From positions 11,356-19,795 of the forward strand of contig JAGDVW010000086.1 of NCBI GenBank assembly GCA_023255835.1: a stretch of DNA of 8,440 bases, written 5' to 3'. The DNA is from Candidatus Acetothermia bacterium (GTDB taxonomy: Bacteria > Bipolaricaulota > Bipolaricaulia > Bipolaricaulales > Bipolaricaulaceae). Position 1 is the stretch's first letter, and each line of letters opens with the position of its first letter. Shown here piece after piece: positions 6,558 to 8,440 of the stretch. The notes beneath the pieces were generated by a model. That model had not been told where the DNA came from and made no database searches. It saw nothing but the letters and a program-made list of their open reading frames with translations. The position numbers and the translations under genes are program-made.

Positions 6558-6957
6558 CCTCCACCTCCTCCAGGGCCAGGACCCCATGGGGGCAAAATGA
6601 GGCACAAAGGCCGCAGTGGACGCAGATCACCGGTTTATTCTGCTCCTCATCCCAGTGGACGGCCCCAAAGGGGCAGGAGAGGACGCAGGTGCGGCAGCCA
6701 ATGCACCGCTCGGGTTGGACCCGCACGCCCACCGCCGCCTTGGTGATGGCCCCCACCGGACAGGAGGCGGCACAAGGCGGATCCGGACAAGCGCGACAAA
6801 CGATGACCACAAATCCGTGTTCCACCCCGCCCACGGAGCGCACGGCCACGGCCGAGCGGGCCAACCCCCCTTCCCCAAACCGCCGAGAACAGGCCAAGGC
6901 ACAGAGGAGGCAATCCACACACCGGCCGGGATCCACCACCGCCAGACGCTTGGGCAC
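6550..6957 (-). CDS. Four-cluster [4Fe-4S] ferredoxin-type electron-transfer subunit
   Basis: A 135-residue iron-sulfur protein of the HycB/CooF/DMSO-reductase-B type, predicted cytosolic (no Tat or Sec signal). Sixteen cysteines form four [4Fe-4S] motifs: C13-C16-C19-C23; C54-C57-C62-C66 with the x2-x4-x3 spacing of the B-subunit family; C85-C88-C91-C95; and C112-C115-C118-C122. Cysteines from different motifs pair to make each cluster. The length is short for the family (often 150-200 residues) but no cluster is lost. The start is GTG 6957, with AGGAG (6968-6964) six bases upstream. It follows the flavodiiron gene after 31 bases and overlaps the oxidoreductase by 8. The likely role, from order, is to take electrons from the oxidoreductase and hand them to a soluble acceptor, perhaps the flavodiiron protein. 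Whether it is a tight subunit or a free carrier cannot be told. Confidence 0.92.
   Translation of the reverse strand: MPKRLAVVDPGRCVDCLLCALACSRRFGEGGLARSAVAVRSVGGVEHGFVVIVCRACPDPPCAASCPVGAITKAAVGVRVQPERCIGCRTCVLSCPFGAVHWDEEQNKPVICVHCGLCASFCPHGVLALEEVEGG
6562..6569 (-). promoter_or_regulatory. Shine-Dalgarno of the aldehyde oxidoreductase gene
   Basis: AGGAGGTG on the minus strand lies inside the ferredoxin coding sequence. AGGAGG ends 6 bases before GTG 6557, supporting that start over upstream in-frame candidates, which lack such a site. Confidence 0.65.
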
Positions 6958-6988
6958 TGCCCTCTCCTCGGCTATGGTATTCCGCGGC

Positions 6989-8182
6989 CTAGATCTTGGC
7001 CAAGGTTTTGATCCTCTGTGCCAGGGCCTTTCCGAGCTCCCTCGCCCCGCTGAGCTCCCCTGGACCGGGTTCCCCGGGAAACCCCAGCTCGCCCACCACC
7101 TCCCAGCCCAGCTCCTCGACCTTTTCCCGGAGCTTTCGGAGGGCCCCGCCCTTCCAGCCGTGGGAGCCGAACAGGGCGACGACCCGATTTTTCAGCCTTT
7201 TCCGCTCCAGGAGGCGAAGGGCGTACTCCACGGGAGGGAAAACCCCGGCATCGTAGGTGGGGCTTCCCAGGGCGAGGCCCGAGAACCGCCAGGCATCGCG
7301 GACAAGGAAGCTTGGGTGGATCCTTCCCGCGTCCAAGACCCGCACAGGGAGCCCCTCCTCGGCCACGCCCCGGGCCAAAGCCTCCGCGGCCTTCCGCGTC
7401 TCCCCGTACATGGAGCCGAAGATGAGGGCCACCCCTGCTTCCCCCTCCATCCGCGCCCAGCGGGCGTAGAGCTCCACAACCCTTTCCGGGTTCTTCCGCC
7501 AGATGAGCCCGTGGGAGGGGGCGATCACCTCGATCCGAAGCCCTTTGAGCTTCTCGATGGCCCGAAGGACCGCTTGACTTTGCATCCCCACGATGTTGGC
7601 AAAATACCGGAGGATTTCGTCTTCGTAGAGGGAAAAGTCGACCTCATCGGCGAAAAGGACTCCGTCGAGGGCGCGGAAGCCGCCGAAGGCATCGCAGGGG
7701 AAAAGAACCCCTTCCGTCTCCTCATAGGTGGCCATGGTCTCCGGCCAATGGACGAAGGGAATGTGGTGGAAGGAGAGGATTTTTCCGCCGAGGTCGAGGC
7801 GCTCGCCATCGGCCACAGCTCGGACCCTTTCGGCAATCCCATAGAACCCCGCCAGCATGGGCCGGGCGGGGGGAGCGGCAAGGATTTCGGCGTTGGGCGC
7901 CATGCGGCGAAGAAGGGGCAAAGCCCCGGAGTGGTCGGGCTCCATGTGGTTCACCACGAGGTAATCGATCCGCGCGGGCTCCACCACCTCCGCGATATTT
8001 CTGACGAATTCCTCCGCATAATGCTCCTTCACGGAGTCGATGAGGGCGATTTTCCTTCCCACGACGAGGTAGGCGTTGTAGCTCACCCCATGGGGAAGGG
8101 GCCAAATCCCCTCGAAGAGATCGGTGGTGCGGTCGTTCACCCCCACCCAAAAAATCCCCGGTCTGATTTCTCTTGGAACCAT
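6989..8182 (-). CDS. fprA: Flavodiiron protein (class A, O2/NO reductase)
   Basis: A 397-residue cytosolic flavodiiron protein: a metallo-beta-lactamase-like diiron domain followed by an FMN-binding flavodoxin domain. Characterised members reduce O2 to water or NO to N2O and protect anaerobes. Numbered from ATG 8182, all seven iron ligands are present: H79, E81, D83 and H84 in NHMEPDHSG, H145 in FVHWPETM, D164 in FPCDAFGGF and H224 in PSHGLIWR. The flavodoxin domain begins near residue 250, with phosphate loop SMYGET 257-262, GSPTYDAG 306-313 and LFGSHGWKGG 337-346. It ends after the flavodoxin domain with no rubredoxin or reductase fusion, so it needs an external donor; the next gene (ferredoxin) is the obvious candidate. 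The ATG has AGGGGGTG (8192-8185) just upstream. A longer in-frame TTG at 8206 would put that site inside the gene and has none of its own. The physiological substrate (O2 versus NO) cannot be read from sequence. Confidence 0.95.
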   Translation of the reverse strand: MVPREIRPGIFWVGVNDRTTDLFEGIWPLPHGVSYNAYLVVGRKIALIDSVKEHYAEEFVRNIAEVVEPARIDYLVVNHMEPDHSGALPLLRRMAPNAEILAAPPARPMLAGFYGIAERVRAVADGERLDLGGKILSFHHIPFVHWPETMATYEETEGVLFPCDAFGGFRALDGVLFADEVDFSLYEDEILRYFANIVGMQSQAVLRAIEKLKGLRIEVIAPSHGLIWRKNPERVVELYARWARMEGEAGVALIFGSMYGETRKAAEALARGVAEEGLPVRVLDAGRIHPSFLVRDAWRFSGLALGSPTYDAGVFPPVEYALRLLERKRLKNRVVALFGSHGWKGGALRKLREKVEELGWEVVGELGFPGEPGPGELSGARELGKALAQRIKTLAKI

Positions 8183-8440
8183 TGCACCCCCTTCGTCGTT
8201 GGTCAATTATGCGGGCCGTTTTCCTTCAGCGCACCCCAGGCCCCCACAAAACCAGGCTCCACCGCCTGCGCCTCGGTCGGGACTACCGTTTCTCTTCCCC
8301 ATAGGCAAGGAGTGGAGGACTTTTTCCAGATGCCCCATCAAAGTCGGATGCGGGAACAGTTCTGCAAATATCGCTGGGATGTTGTTGCTCGTCCGATGTC
8401 CCCGGCTCGACGATGTTGCTGTACAAGCTCCGCCAGAGGA
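8183..8440. other. 258-base stretch without a convincing gene, upstream of the flavodiiron gene
   Basis: This stretch is less GC-rich than the genes and shows no recognisable product in any frame. One minus-strand frame stays open for about 70 codons from the edge to a TAA at 8206-8208, but its translation has no motif I know. A plus-strand ATG near 8332 has GGAGG upstream and stays open to the edge; the short product is rich in Arg and Cys and also unrecognised. Small inverted repeats are present: CAGGC/GCCTG at 8253-8257 and 8264-8268, and TCGT(c)CGA/TCGACGA at 8389-8396 and 8407-8413. GATGTTG occurs twice near 8379 and 8412. It may hold the operon promoter and the end of another gene or a decayed element. 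Confidence 0.4.
8206..8211 (-). promoter_or_regulatory. Possible -10 element for the flavodiiron gene
   Basis: CATAAT on the minus strand matches 5 of 6 positions of TATAAT and would place the transcript start roughly 15-20 bases before ATG 8182, leaving room for the Shine-Dalgarno. No acceptable -35 hexamer sits 16-18 bases upstream, so this is weak. Confidence 0.22.

Noticed and set aside
8183..8206. TTG start giving the flavodiiron protein eight extra residues
   Set aside because: No ribosome binding site precedes the TTG, while AGGGGGTG lies just before ATG 8182, which begins the usual N-terminus.
1..8440. CRISPR array, tRNA or rRNA genes, insertion sequence ends, intrinsic terminators
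   Set aside because: No regularly spaced repeats, no cloverleaf-like segment, no transposase motif, and no GC hairpin followed by a U-run in the transcribed direction was seen.

Overview
The window looks like a piece of chromosome from a GC-rich, probably anaerobic bacterium. The bacterial assignment rests on a peptidoglycan gene (ddl), strong Shine-Dalgarno sequences and a TlyA-type rRNA methyltransferase. The anaerobic inference rests on a tungsten/molybdenum-type aldehyde ferredoxin oxidoreductase, a 16-cysteine ferredoxin and a flavodiiron protein. The phylum cannot be fixed from the sequence alone. I see no RNA gene, CRISPR array, insertion sequence or clear phage gene.

All nine genes lie on the minus strand, so transcription runs from high to low coordinates, and they are tightly packed. 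In transcription order: 8440-8183 is a leader or intergenic stretch without a convincing gene. Then come a flavodiiron protein (8182-6989), a four-cluster ferredoxin (6957-6550), an aldehyde ferredoxin oxidoreductase (6557-4788), an unrecognised 128-residue protein (4801-4415) and a short MalK-type ABC ATPase (4412-3645). After a 55-base gap comes D-Ala-D-Ala ligase (3589-2657). After a 48-base gap come a metallo-beta-lactamase-fold hydrolase (2608-1964), a class I/II aminotransferase (1971-760) and tlyA (763-1, running off the window). Spacings are +31, -8, -14, +2, +55, +48, -8 and -4 bases, which suggests translational coupling inside two or three blocks that may be one long operon.

The upstream block reads as a soluble redox module. 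The oxidoreductase would take electrons from an aldehyde (or another acid/aldehyde-type couple). The polyferredoxin would carry them, and the flavodiiron protein could spend them on reducing O2 or NO. This coupling is inference from gene order. The 128-residue protein, translationally coupled to the oxidoreductase, is the main unknown. The downstream block is mostly housekeeping (cell-wall precursor, amino-acid transamination, rRNA methylation) plus a hydrolase of unknown substrate.

Several start codons were moved from the longest open frame on the basis of Shine-Dalgarno position: flavodiiron protein, oxidoreductase, 128-residue protein, ABC ATPase and hydrolase.
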